Shown piece by piece: positions 48,756 through 59,720 of a DNA stretch of 64,000 nucleotides. The position numbers and the translations under genes were made by a program. Origin of the DNA: Eopsaltria australis (lineage: Eukaryota; Chordata; Aves; Passeriformes; Petroicidae); assembly GCA_034509425.1 (NCBI GenBank), contig JAVTVJ010000371.1, positions 1,054,001 to 1,118,000 of the forward strand, written 5' to 3'. The notes beneath the pieces were generated by a model. It worked only from the letters and a program-made list of their open reading frames with translations, was not told the origin of the DNA and did not search any database. The first letter of the stretch is position 1, and the number at the start of each line of letters is the position of its first letter.

Positions 48756-51700
48756 TTTGTCTCTGGTTTGCAGGGACCATCCACTTTAATGTTTCCTGAA
48801 GGAATTACTGTGATCTTTTATCTCACAGAAAGCTGTGTTAAGAATTAATACCTTGAAGTTGTACGGCCGAATGAAGACTTCTGGTTGCATTTCATGAGCA
48901 GATATCTTCCACAACTAAAAAGATTCTAGAGGCAACTGAAGATGACACCAATGTTGTCTTAGAACTCCATACCAGCAAAAGGTCAAAAAGCAAAGCCTCA
49001 GACTGAAACTCAGTTTCTACTTCAACTGCTGTTTTTAGCATCTGTGCAATGTTGTTACTTCAGTCAGAGTTGTCCTAATGGGAAGATCTAAATTTGAGTT
49101 TACTTCAGTACTTTTTGCCATAACATTTTCCTTTGTGATTTCATGTATTATCCCCTTAAGAAATTCATGCAATGGGAATTTTTTTATACATATTTATAAC
49201 TACCTATGAAAAATGTACCTTCCTAAATCTTTGATTCCCTAGGACGCAGAGATTTAGGGGGTTTTGTGTGTGTGCACAAGGGACCAAGTTTGCAGGAGAA
49301 GTGCTGAAAAACAGCTGCTTGATTTCCAGTAAGAAACGGAAGTGGAACACAGAGAGAAATTGTTCTGTAAATGGAGAGGTTACTTCATTTGAATTTTTCA
49401 AAGCAGTAAGAAGTGAGTTCTGCATTTCATTCAAATCAGAGAAATGTGACATTTCCTCAGACATAGCTTAGGGGTTTGTTTTTTGGGGTTTTTTTGCCCT
49501 AGTGAGCACTCTGCATGAGTCCACACATTCCCTCCTTATTTTTGCCATTGGCAAGACTTCAAGAAAAAATATCTCTGGTTAGAAAATTGATCAAAAAAGC
49601 AGGAAAAAACTTCTGCTAAATCATGCTTTTTGTTTTTTTAAAAAACCACCCATTTTACAATTACTTGACTGTCAAAATCGAAGTAAAGTAAAGTAAGATT
49701 TTACTTAAAGGCTAAACTCAGTAATTCTGCAAGCTATATCCAGATCAACTGCACACAGCTTTGACTGAACAGGTTTCAAGATTTAAGCTCAAGGCTTATA
49801 TGTATTTTTCCTACAATATGCCAAACTAACCCTAACACCCATATTACCAGATGTTAAGGAAAAAGTTTCTAAAGAAGTGTGATTTTTTTTAACTGATGTT
49901 TTTCCCTCTAAAAAATGTTCCAAAAAATGTGATCTGAAAATGTGAATACAAATTTAACTACTATGTAAAACTGTTAGTAGCAAAGTAAGAAGTAAGATAC
50001 CTGTTTTCAAACTGACAGTATATTCTTCCTTTTGCCATTTAAGACATCAATATTCAGATAGACATAATTTCATTATGAGATGGAAATTATTTACAGACAC
50101 ATACATTCTTCAGAAAATTGATGAGGTTTTGTACACAAGAGGAGAGCACAAGAGGTCATGTCACTTCTTGGATACAAAATCCAGCATTTTGCATAATTCA
50201 ATGACTTAAAACACTACAGAATGACTCTGAGGATCTGGAAAATTTAAAGAACTCAAAATTTCAAGGCCAGATTATGGAAACTCTTAACTGGAGGATGAAA
50301 ACAGTGCTTTATACAACTGGCCAACACCAGGAGAAAGCATATTCAAGTTACTTCTCAGCTGCTGCTGCCTTTCAGTGGTGACATAAACAAAGCTTGGGTA
50401 ACTGAACATTAATCTATTTTACTAAAGCACAATCCTAGAGTTAGAGATGACAGGACTACCTGCAGGCCACTGATGTTCAGTGTAAATACACGAGCACCTT
50501 TCTCCTCAGAAATCCACAGGCAGCTCTCCAAACTATACGAAGATCTCCCTGAGAGATATATGGATGTGGGCATTTTACAAAAATCTGTGCAGCTCTCCTC
50601 CCCAGACAACTGCTTGGGAAAAAAGTTCCACATTTTTCTGAAGAGCCTGGGAGGAAAGTGGGCCTGCTTATTTGGATCAGTCTGGATAATAACTAGGTTT
50701 TTCACATTGCAATGTTGCCTCCACACATCTCTCTGCTCAGCCACCAATTATAATGAAGAATAGTGGGAGGATGAAGATTTTTTAAACTAATTTCAAAATA
50801 AGTAAAGAAAAGCTGTTTCTCAAACATAAAGAGCTTGCTTAAGTAAAAATATTTTTTCCCAAGATCCAGAGAGGTTCAGTTACCCATAAATAAATGAATC
50901 TCTGCTGAAGTATTATGTGCTTGTAAAGAGAAAGACACTTCCTCTTGATGATCTCTGAAGTAATGATAAGAGTCTCCAGTCTTGGTGGAGGAGATAACCT
51001 GAGAGTGAGTCAGTCTGGTGGCCTCTGGAATCTCAAGGAGGCTTAAAGTTTATATGGAATTAGTGCATCTCATGTTTATAGCCCAGCCAGGCAGGTGGAA
51101 CTGGGACATTGTGTTTTAGCCACATACCAATCAAACTATTAACATATAACTTACAAGAGAACACTTAGACAGAGATACTGAGATCTTGGGGCAGTCCCAT
51201 CTCATAAAAAAAGCACAAACATTTAAACATGCCTATAAACAGAATTGTAAAGATATTTTAATTCAGAAGAAGAAAAAAGTTTCAGAGCAAAGTTCTGCAG
51301 CAAATGACCACAATTCAGATTTATAAAAACTTACGTAATTAAAATGCTCTATGAGTGACTAAGTAGCAACATTTCTTGCTTCTTGATTTTTTTCTCAATA
51401 TTGATTTCTTGCCAGAAAAAATACAAGCTTTCAGCTGCTTTTCTCTCAGAAGAGCCTCTGCCTACTTTCATGAATTCTCTCTGCCATCCTAAAGATTTGC
51501 CTTTGGAAGGCACAGAGACTTGTATAATCCCCCAAGTCCTATTAATATCAGTAAGAATGATACAAATTTGATTCCAAAGAACCAAAGGGAATGACTAAAA
51601 TGGCCTCAAAGCTGTTTTTCAGAGTCAAAATGGTCTACCTCATCTTGGCACTAAAACGTGCTGCTGCCACAGAAGTGGCCCAGCTCCCACTGCTGCTGAC

Positions 51701-52005
51701 TTCTTGCTGTCTCTCATTTTGTTGTCTGTCACTTCATTTGTGGTACAGGAGGAATAGGGGCTGGTCTTTTAATGACCCACAGTGCTGAGAACACCGAGTT
51801 ATGCAGGAATGCTTCTCTGCTCATCAAACTACTGCATAACTTAAGGCTGGCTCTGACTGGAAGGTTTACAGGATGAACAACAAAAGCAAATGGAAGGTGT
51901 TCAGCAGCAGCATAATAACATCCCCACACAAATATCTGATTCAGGTCTAACAGGAAAACAGATGCCCATCTACACAAAGAGGGAACAGGGAGAGAAAGAG
52001 GGAGA
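48756..52005. other. Noncoding DNA, no gene recognised
   Basis: No supported gene. The antiparallel frames at 50409-50747 and 50473-50763 are typical chance ORF shadows. A small AAGT run lies near 49681-49697. Confidence 0.55.
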
Positions 52006-52109
52006 TGCTAACACAGAAAGGGAGAGACAAAGAAACAGAAAAAGAGAAAAGAAATACAGAGAAGGGAAGAGGGAGGGAGGGAGGGAGGGAAGGAGAGAAG
52101 GAGGAAATT
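52006..52109. repeat. Purine-rich tract with GGGA microsatellite
   Basis: Almost purely A/G for about 100 bases. The core at 52071-52089 has five GGG runs separated by single A residues, a textbook G-quadruplex pattern. Polypurine tracts can also form triplex DNA. Confidence 0.85.
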
Positions 52110-55100
52110 ATTTCACTGTACTACTCAGTGAAAGATGTATCTCCTGAACTTTTCAGGACACAAAAACATTTGAAGTTAAAATCTTGAACCATATATGGAG
52201 GATTTAGCCCTCTCTTTTACAATTAATTTCTTGTCAAGCCACGTTCTACTTTTACCGGAAAAAAGGGAAGCCAAGTTTCTTTTGGATTTTACAGACAATG
52301 GAATAGAAATCTGGCCAGGAAAAGAAGCAAAAAGAGTCACTATCCTGAGCTATCCACTGAAGAAAATTAACTTTCCCAAAACAGACTCCAGAGATATTAA
52401 AGATCAGAACTTCAATTTGTCTGGACACCTGAATGTGACATCTGGACAAAAAAATTGCTATTTATTCTTTCCAATGAACGCAAACTGAGTCACCAGCACA
52501 GAACAAAGAACTGAAAGCCAAATTATGTACTGTGTGGCAAAAGTGGCAAGTGTCACCAGTGCCACATCATCCAGATACTACCAGATGATCTGCAGTTCAG
52601 ATGAAGATGAAAATGAGAATGACCGAAAGTTTCTTCTTGGCTTTGACCCCAGCATACATCTGAGCAAAAACCATGGTGGTTAAATATCTTGTTCTGAATC
52701 TCAAAAAATCTTCCCTGACATATACTTATTGCCCCTACTTTTTGACTCTTAGTGAAGAGGGACATTATCTTTCTCATAGAGAAAGCATCAGGTCATGGCC
52801 CCTGGCAAATCAACTTGAATCATAGGCCACATGACTCAAATGTGCTCTAAGAACGAGAATTTTAGCATCCTGAAACTCTACACCTAAAGCACTGAACAAG
52901 TAAACCAGTGCGTTGATTTAAGAGGCCAACACTTTCATATTCATTATCAAAAACAGTAAAAGAGGGAGGGTAAAACACTACCTCTCCAACTTTTACCTTT
53001 TATAGAAAAACCAGGCACAGTGGCCTGGCATCATTAGTTCTACTAGAATATCTGCTGGAGAACACAACAGATATGCACAACAGGTAAGCACAAACACACA
53101 TGCTCACACAATACTGAACTTTGGGTTGGCAGCCAGGCTCTGGTAACCCATGTCCCCTGGGCACAAATCAACTGTGAAGGAACAGGAAAAAGTCAGTGTA
53201 ATGGTTAACCAGCCCAGTGGGCTATTATTCGTCACAAGCAGAGGAACAGCAGTGCAGGTTGCAGTGCTGGTCACCTCTCCCTCTGGAATGCTACTGGATG
53301 CCTGGAATTAAATTCAGCACTGAAAAAAAACAGCAAATGTAGTGTCAACATAAGAAAAAAGCTGGATTTCCCCTCCTGGAGTTGAAAGTAAGGAGGACTT
53401 CTGCGTGGAAGCAGAGATTTCCCGTGAGGCCATATTGAAAGAACATGACAGATTCCAGTATCAACATTTATCAAATATGAATGCATAGATTTTGGTAGGA
53501 TTAATAAGGTTGTTTGTATCAGATCTAGGTAATCATTCCCTATACAGTAGCAAGTGATCAATTCTTGTGGCAGCTGGCCAAGTGTCAATGTTGGTAGCTG
53601 CAACCATGGCACCAGGACTGCAACAGAGGGTTAAAGTCCATCCATTCAGGTGGAAGACTAAACCAGGAGAATTCCTACAGCCCATCAGGGAAGTTCTTTC
53701 AACTACTTTCAAATCTTTCACAGTCTTTTACAGCAGTGCATTAAAAATGAACCTATCACAACCCACTGTATTTCTTCCAGTGCTACCTCAGTAAGCATTT
53801 TGCAGAGAGGCAACACACTACTGCCTGGACTTCAGCTTGAAAAGACAAATTTCATCTGCTTTTTTTCTAGTTTTCAATTATTTAACTTCATCAGCCATGA
53901 CAGAAATGACAATCAAAAATTCAGGTTTATTTTTTAATTTTCAATAAAAGCATTGGCTTCTTATTTAAGAAGACCTTGAAATAAATGGCTTAGCAAAAAC
54001 AAATGAACAAACAAGCAGATTCTTGCTTTCCATAAACTCACTTTCCCTCTGAAAGGGTTTGCTCTGTGTATGGATAATTCATTTACTTTAATTATTTTGA
54101 AGTGCTTCTGTTTGAGTGGGTAGCAGTTAAGTATCCACAACACCAAAGTAGGTCCTAGAATTAGCTGTTGTAAACAAAATGTTCTGCTGCACTGGCCCAA
54201 ATCCACACAAGCAGTAAGCCTTGAGTATTTTGGCTTTTTCACAAAGAATACTTCAGGGGACCCTGAGAGATATGGGACCCAGAGCCATGAGAATGTATTA
54301 TGGGACTTACATTTTACGGACAGGTCATATCTTTCTAATTAGGAACTTCAGTTGTTACTCTTTGTTGGATGTTTTCAGTCCAGATAGCTTTCTGGTTAAT
54401 TAGGTACACACACTCAAAACAACAAGAAGAAAACAAGCCGAGGAAAGTCCCAGAAAAACTTCAGATGGAAGCATTTGGACATAGTTATTTGCACACAACC
54501 ACACAGAGAAGAGGAGGAACTGAATCAGGGGAAAATACACAGGATTATCACTTTACAGTCAGTGCACACTGATTTGAACAAGGATTCTAAAAATAAACAC
54601 ATCTAACATTTAAATCTGAGGCTACATATTGAGAGACACCCTTTCTCTCATGACTGTATGTACACTCAAAACCAAAACCCCAGCAGCTAAACATCTACAG
54701 CTTTGAGGAATTTCAGTTCTTGATCTCACGGCAAAGCTACCATCCAAATGCTCCCTTGTATCCACAGGCTTCTACTACCACATTCTGATTTAAGGACATA
54801 AAGATAAGAAAGCTAAAACCAAAGTCAGAGGAAGCAGTTGAAATGACGAGTTTATGCTACCTTTCCCTTCACAGATACAAAGATGTGATGCAGGCATCTG
54901 GAGAAACAGAAGATGCCCCTCTCATACATCTCTTTCCATAAGTCTCCCCATTTTCAAACTGCATTCTTGTGCTTTGCACAAAACTTCCACATACCTTTAT
55001 AGCTCCTCTGCACTGTTGCCCATAGTTACACCCAGTATTTACAGGTAAGCCTGCAGCCTTCTTCCTTCATGGAGGTAAAGGAGAGGAAGGAACACGGTGT

Positions 55101-56639
55101 GAAGGAAAGTAGGAAGCAATTCTGGACTTACTTGTCTGTAGTTGGTAGTTGAATCTTAGGAATAGTTGCTTTACAATACAAATTGTTATGGAGGTTTGAT
55201 TTAAAAATCTCTGCCAGTTTTGACATTCAGGTGAAGGTATTGCTGCTGGCTCCAGAGTAATTTGCATATCTTATCACTAAATAAAATGTCTGAGGTGTGC
55301 ACCAATCTGATGAAATTATAAACAAGAGTCCACACAAGTACACATGCCTTCCTGTTTGATTTCTGTCCTGTTCACTCCTCTATAATAAATCATATGATCA
55401 TCTCATTCTAGCTAGAGGTTTAACTGCATGTAAAAAGGAAAATAACAGCAGCCTATTCTTACCCATATTTTACAGCTGAGAACCTGACAAAAATGTGATT
55501 TTGGGGAACAAGCAGAAAGCTTATTTTGCTACCATCTACCTCCTCTTTTATTACTACAAAATTAGTAGGAAATCCCACGTATTTATGTATTTTTAAAAAT
55601 AATTTCCAACCCTGAAAATAAATAAATAAATTAAACTACACTTCTTTTACTACAAAGACAAATATACATGCCTAACTTTATGTTCTGCAATTAATCTCAT
55701 GTATTTCAACAGGATTACTCATAATGCTGTAAGTGAAATACAAGTGAAATACATGTGTAAATCCTGGCAGAATCACGGCCTGAACTGCCAACAGTTATAC
55801 GGCACAATTAAATGCCTAAGTCTAAATGTCTCTACAGAAAGATCAGAAGAAAACCCTTTAGGCGCAGTAAGTATGAAAATCTACTCCAGGGAGTGACTAT
55901 GGGAGAAACAGCATTGAAGGTGTCACCTTCCCCTGGGAAATTCACCTGTCACCAAACCCTTTCATTAATTCATCTACTTCCTCTACCAGTTACCACCTTC
56001 ATTTACCACTCTGTTCTCTATCACCAAATATCACTGTCCCTTTCCACACTTCCTCTACTGCTGTGTGAGGAAGGAGACAGGAGATGCATCTTACTCATTC
56101 CGTTGCACAGTGAAGCAGGATGAGAGCACAGTCTGGTCCTTACATTACCTAGCACAGTAATAAAGAGCTCCTGTGCTCATTAACAGGCCTGACATGCACA
56201 GCTTTGCTCCTCAGCCTGTTCCTGAACTGTTCACATGCCAGTGTCTCGCTGAAAATTGTCCAGTAAATTATATGGACAGCCCTTAACCTATCACTGGAGT
56301 TCATTCCAAGAAGCTGCTGATCAAAATGTATATAAACTAGGATACCCAAACTGCCCAGCCCTGCCTCCTGAGGAGTAGCCTACCATCTGCTTTCTTCTGC
56401 AAATACCCATGAATGGCATATGAGAATTTACTCATGATCAGGTTTTTTACTAAAATCCACGGCTTACGCAAAAACTTCTGCTTGTAAATTAACTCAGTTG
56501 GAAATATTAACTAAAATGCCAGGAAAACAAAGTCAATCCCTTAAAAGTTCAAATGACTATTTGTCACAAACATTTCACCTCTACTAATGAACTGCAAAAA
56601 TGAATGATAGAAAATGCAAAACTGTATTATGTTTAGCAG
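52110..56639. other. Noncoding DNA, no gene recognised
   Basis: No supported gene. A perfect 11-bp tandem duplication (AAGTGAAATAC twice) lies at 55731-55752, and a MIR-like word (CATATTTTACAGCTGAGAAC) near 55466. Open frames reach 113 codons without a recognisable domain. Confidence 0.55.
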
Positions 56640-56940
56640 TTAACATTTTAATAAGGAGGAGATTAGCAATTTTTAATACCTCCAGTGCTTTGTTATATAC
56701 AGTAGCACAATAACTGAATATTTTAATTGCTAATTATTTAGACCTCATTCAGTTCTCACTCAGGCAAAACTCCCATTGAGGGACTCTTGCCTGAGAAAAG
56801 AGCTACAGGATTTGTTTTACTGTAATTTGAAAAAAGTTTATATATCATAAAAACTATCAAGTTATAGTGAGACAAAAATCATTAAATCCTTAGCAATATT
56901 AAATCCTACTGAAAGTCCCACTGACTCTCAACGCCAATGT
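56640..56940. repeat. Palindromic repeat hairpin in a homeodomain-site-rich block
   Basis: The core at 56759-56795 is a hairpin: CTCAGGCAAAACTCCC, five-base loop ATTGA, GGGACTCTTGCCTGAG, with 14 of 16 stem positions paired. It matches the 'actcaggcaaaactcccattga' palindrome seen as an old interspersed repeat in sauropsids. Just upstream, 56721-56740 carries TTTTAATTGCTAATTATTTA, a cluster of homeodomain-like sites. Part of the flank may belong to the same element (TGAAAGTCCCACTGACTCTC near 56911). Confidence 0.55.
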
Positions 56941-58182
56941 TTTCATATTAAGTAAAATAGATAATTGCAGTTTACCAGTTGTAACTCACCTGTATAATTT
57001 ATGCCCAGATATGCTGGTGGCTCTTAAAGAGGTCTAATAATGTTTTGATTCCTCTTACCGTATCCCTGCTTTTCTCCTGTGGGAAATCTCAGTTCAGAAG
57101 TGGTAAGGAAACAGCATTTCCAAACAATTATGGTATCAACACCTTCAGAAACACAAACACTGGCGTTTGGCTTTACCTTTTGATGTCGGCCTCCAAAAGG
57201 GTTAAGAGCAGCTCTCAACACTTCTTTCTTATGCTGCTGTAAAGAAAAGAAATGCTTATGTTTAGGGATTTGCACACAAAAAACTGTGAGTTTCCATAAC
57301 AGTCAAATAGCTGGTGTTCAGTGGGGGAAGTGGGTGGAATGCTTTATATACATAAACATACAGCTATCTGAAAGAAGACAAAACAAAGTCCTACACATTC
57401 ACATGTAGTGCACAGGTGACGAACAAATAAACTAAATGTACTGGTATTTCAAATGTCATGTTATGCACTTGCTTCAGAGAAGAAAGTTATACAGCTGGAC
57501 ACAAAATAATTAGGGAGTGATTTCTAAGGCTCCATGCTTCAAAAAAGTAAATTTCATTTTTTTCTACTAAGTGCAGTTTAATTAATCTCAAGGATAAAAA
57601 GAAATGCATGTGACAACCAAAGTTTAGCTATTTATGTTTCTCATTCAAATGCATTTTGGAAAAAGTTACAGATAAGTTCTCTAAAAGGTCAAGTCTGAAG
57701 ATTTTCTTTTGTTTTTTAATGAAAAATGTGTATAAAATTTTCACATTTTCAACTATAAATGGCTCTAATGACTAAAATATTCAGAAAACCTCTCCATAGG
57801 CTGCATTGAAAAAACAAAGAGCTAAAAGCATACTTGGTATCATACACTGTTAATTACCAAAATGTTCAGAAGTGGTTGCTGCACAGCTGAGGAAAGAGTA
57901 AGCATTTTGAAGACTGAAAGTAGGAGATGGGCACTCTCCTTCACCAATTCAGAATATGATTTAGGGATCAGATTGTCATAGTTTTCAATTACTGTTATAA
58001 AAGGTTCACTTAGATTGCAGTGCTCAAATCCATTCCAGTCAAGCTTCCTGCTTCCTTGCAGGAGCAGTGAGACCCCTTTTTTCCCCTCAAGTGCTGACTT
58101 TCCACCTAAGAACCTGTGTCCAAAGCTAATGCCAGCTTGAGTATGGCAGGAATAACTAAGACTGCTGGTATTCTTTAACAAT
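56941..58182. other. Noncoding DNA, no gene recognised
   Basis: Nothing recognised. The 113-codon minus-strand frame at 57840-58181 has no known domain. Confidence 0.5.
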
Positions 58183-58275
58183 ATATATAAAAAATTTTAA
58201 AATATAATATATAAAATATATTTTAAAATTAATATATGGTTTATATATTATAAAAATAATCTATATATTTTGCTA
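58183..58275. repeat. AT-rich palindromic tract
   Basis: Nearly all A/T. Contains a perfect 13-base inverted repeat, ATTTTAAAATATA (58194-58206) and TATATTTTAAAAT (58217-58229), with a 10-base spacer. Such tracts can extrude cruciforms and are often length-variable. Confidence 0.8.
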
Positions 58276-59389
58276 GTAGGGGCTCTTCACAGCTAGCTAT
58301 GAAGACATTTTAACTACTGGGATTACAGGTAAGAACATATTGCTTATCAGAATGAACTCATCTTTGGAGAACCTTCACTTATTTACAAAGAAAGCACGCA
58401 AAGTGCTGCTTTCTCAAATAAAGAAGATAAAACACCAGTAGGCTTTCAGGCTCGGCATTTCCAAGCCTGACTTCCCACCAGTTCCTGGCTACTACAGGGA
58501 TGCTCACACTTTCTTTTCAGATCCTGTCATTTTCCTTTTGTTTTCTGGGTGCTTTCTACCTCTGGTCATTACAATCAAACGATGCCTCAGCAGCATTTGC
58601 AGAAATTTCCCTTTGACAATCCCCCAGTCTGTGTGGGTCAGTCCTGAGTGTACACAGCACAGTCTGCTGGATGGCTGCTTCCACTGTTTTCAGGGAAGAA
58701 GGTTTGTTTTGCTTGATCTAAGCCTGTGCAACAAATGCTTCAGCTTTCCTAAGGTCTGCAGTTGCCTGAATAGAGAGAGACTCGCTGGGCAGTGGCTGTT
58801 GGCACTTTCCAGCATTACACAAGGACGGTCTGGAACAGTCTGTCAGATCTGCACAGACAATGAATAAAGCAAAGGAGAAGGCCTAGATATTGAGTAATGA
58901 GGATCGAGTTTTGACCTTTAAATGCTGCTGGATGGATTGCACGAGGATGTGTTTGATTCAAGCCATACTATTAGGTACAAAATGGCACTGTTTGCCTAAT
59001 GTCTACCTCATCTACCAGCTGCACCACTCTGTGCTTGCTGACACACTACGTGCTGCAGCGAGAGATGGTCTGCTGAGCCAGCCCAGTAAGAGAGGGTGGT
59101 ACTGGGGAGCCTGGAAGAGCTGAAAAGCATGGAAAGAGCATGGGAAAATCTGATCACAAGGCGCAAGAGAAAATTTTCTATTTTAAAACCAATTGATCAG
59201 TCAGACTTCCAGCAGTGTTTAGACTCCTGACGCTCTGCAAAGGATTAAATCCAAGCCAAAAGTCTCAGTTCCTCTTCTCTGGCCTGCTGGCATTTGAAAA
59301 TTTGTACAAACTACTCATAATGACAAGCAACCCTCTTGTCAGCTGTGCTTTTTGCCAGAAACTGCTGCACTAGAGTCTGTGTAACTGTT
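58276..59389. other. Noncoding DNA, no gene recognised
   Basis: A plus-strand frame of 109 codons (58538-58867) is cysteine-rich but has no domain pattern I know. No splice context. Confidence 0.5.
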
Positions 59390-59720
59390 ACAGTTACTTT
59401 ATTTTCGCAATCATTAATTGATCCTTTCTAAACATTTGAATGCCTGAGTTTAATTAGCGGCAACATTTCTGCCACAGTTTTTATAACTATTTTTATACAT
59501 GATTTAAACTAATCAAGCCTTATACTTGAGATGTAATTTGAGAGGTAATTTGTTGGACCAAGACAGCTGTTTCCAGGCCATACACTTTGTTTTCAGTTCC
59601 AACCTCCATGTTTAAACCTTATGGTTTAGCTTAGATGAACAGCTTATTGGTCATCCAAATTATATCACATCAAGTAATACCCTCAAAATCTGATGCATCT
59701 GTGTGACATCAATGGAATGA
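59390..59720. promoter_or_regulatory. Candidate conserved noncoding element
   Basis: Repeat-free, frame-free AT-rich block. It has homeodomain-like CAATCATTAATTGATCC near 59409 and GTTTAATTAGCGGCAAC near 59448, the run TTTATACATGATTTAAACTA near 59491, and CTTATTGGTCATCC near 59643 with a reversed CCAAT box. It is among the most enhancer-like stretches in the window, on texture alone. Confidence 0.32.

Noticed and set aside
55450..55520. MIR-like fragment around CATATTTTACAGCTGAGAAC
   Set aside because: Similarity is confined to about 20 bases.
58538..58867. Cysteine-rich 109-codon frame as a secreted peptide gene
   Set aside because: No clear signal peptide, no family cysteine spacing that I recognise and no splice context.
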